A DNA stretch of 5,724 nt from Chloroflexi bacterium RBG_16_51_16 (lineage in GTDB: Bacteria; Chloroflexota; Anaerolineae; Anaerolineales; Villigracilaceae), in NCBI GenBank assembly GCA_001796785.1, contig MGNL01000065.1, positions 542 to 6,265 on the forward strand. Direction: 5' to 3'. The notes below the pieces were generated by a model that saw nothing but the letters and a program-made list of their open reading frames with translations, made no database searches and was not told the origin of the DNA. Shown here piece after piece: positions 5,686 through 5,724 of the stretch. The position numbers and the translations under genes are program-made. Numbering within the stretch: position 1 is the first letter of the stretch; the number at the start of each line of letters is the position of its first letter.

Positions 5686-5724
5686 CTTGAAACCTGCCAA
5701 TCAAGACTCAACGTATTATTTGAA

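Overview
The window looks like a bacterial chromosome of moderate GC content. The gene set suggests a Chloroflexota bacterium of the Anaerolineae type: an orphan short Flp pilin, TATAAT-like -10 boxes next to genes, a lipoprotein polysaccharide deacetylase, and a Chloroflexi-like MFS protein beside a small CcmC-like membrane protein. This taxonomic call is inference from general resemblance. No rRNA, tRNA, transposase, phage gene or CRISPR array is visible.

Layout, left to right. Positions 1-110 hold a terminator-like hairpin and a clear -10 box. A plus-strand gene for a secreted lipoprotein polysaccharide deacetylase follows (116-919). It converges on a minus-strand inositol-monophosphatase-family gene (977-1777). 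After a gap of about 240 bp with no convincing content comes minus-strand hutI, imidazolonepropionase of histidine degradation (2018-3292), without other hut genes beside it. A roughly 296-bp divergent intergenic region separates hutI from a tiny plus-strand Flp/Tad-type pilin gene (3589-3756). That gene has its own promoter, a hairpin at the predicted 5' end of its mRNA, a strong ribosome binding site, a hairpin around its stop codon and a strong terminator. Finally, a two-gene minus-strand operon carries a six-helix membrane protein resembling CcmC (5065-5673), followed 3 nt later by an MFS transporter (3880-5061).

The genes do not form one pathway. They look like several independent units: envelope or glycan modification, phosphatase metabolism, histidine catabolism, surface pilin, and a transport/membrane pair. 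The two most interesting items are the pilin transcript, a predicted mRNA of about 270 nt bracketed by hairpins, and the CcmC-like protein. The latter keeps two histidines at CcmC-like spacing but has lost the tryptophan-rich WWD heme-handling motif.
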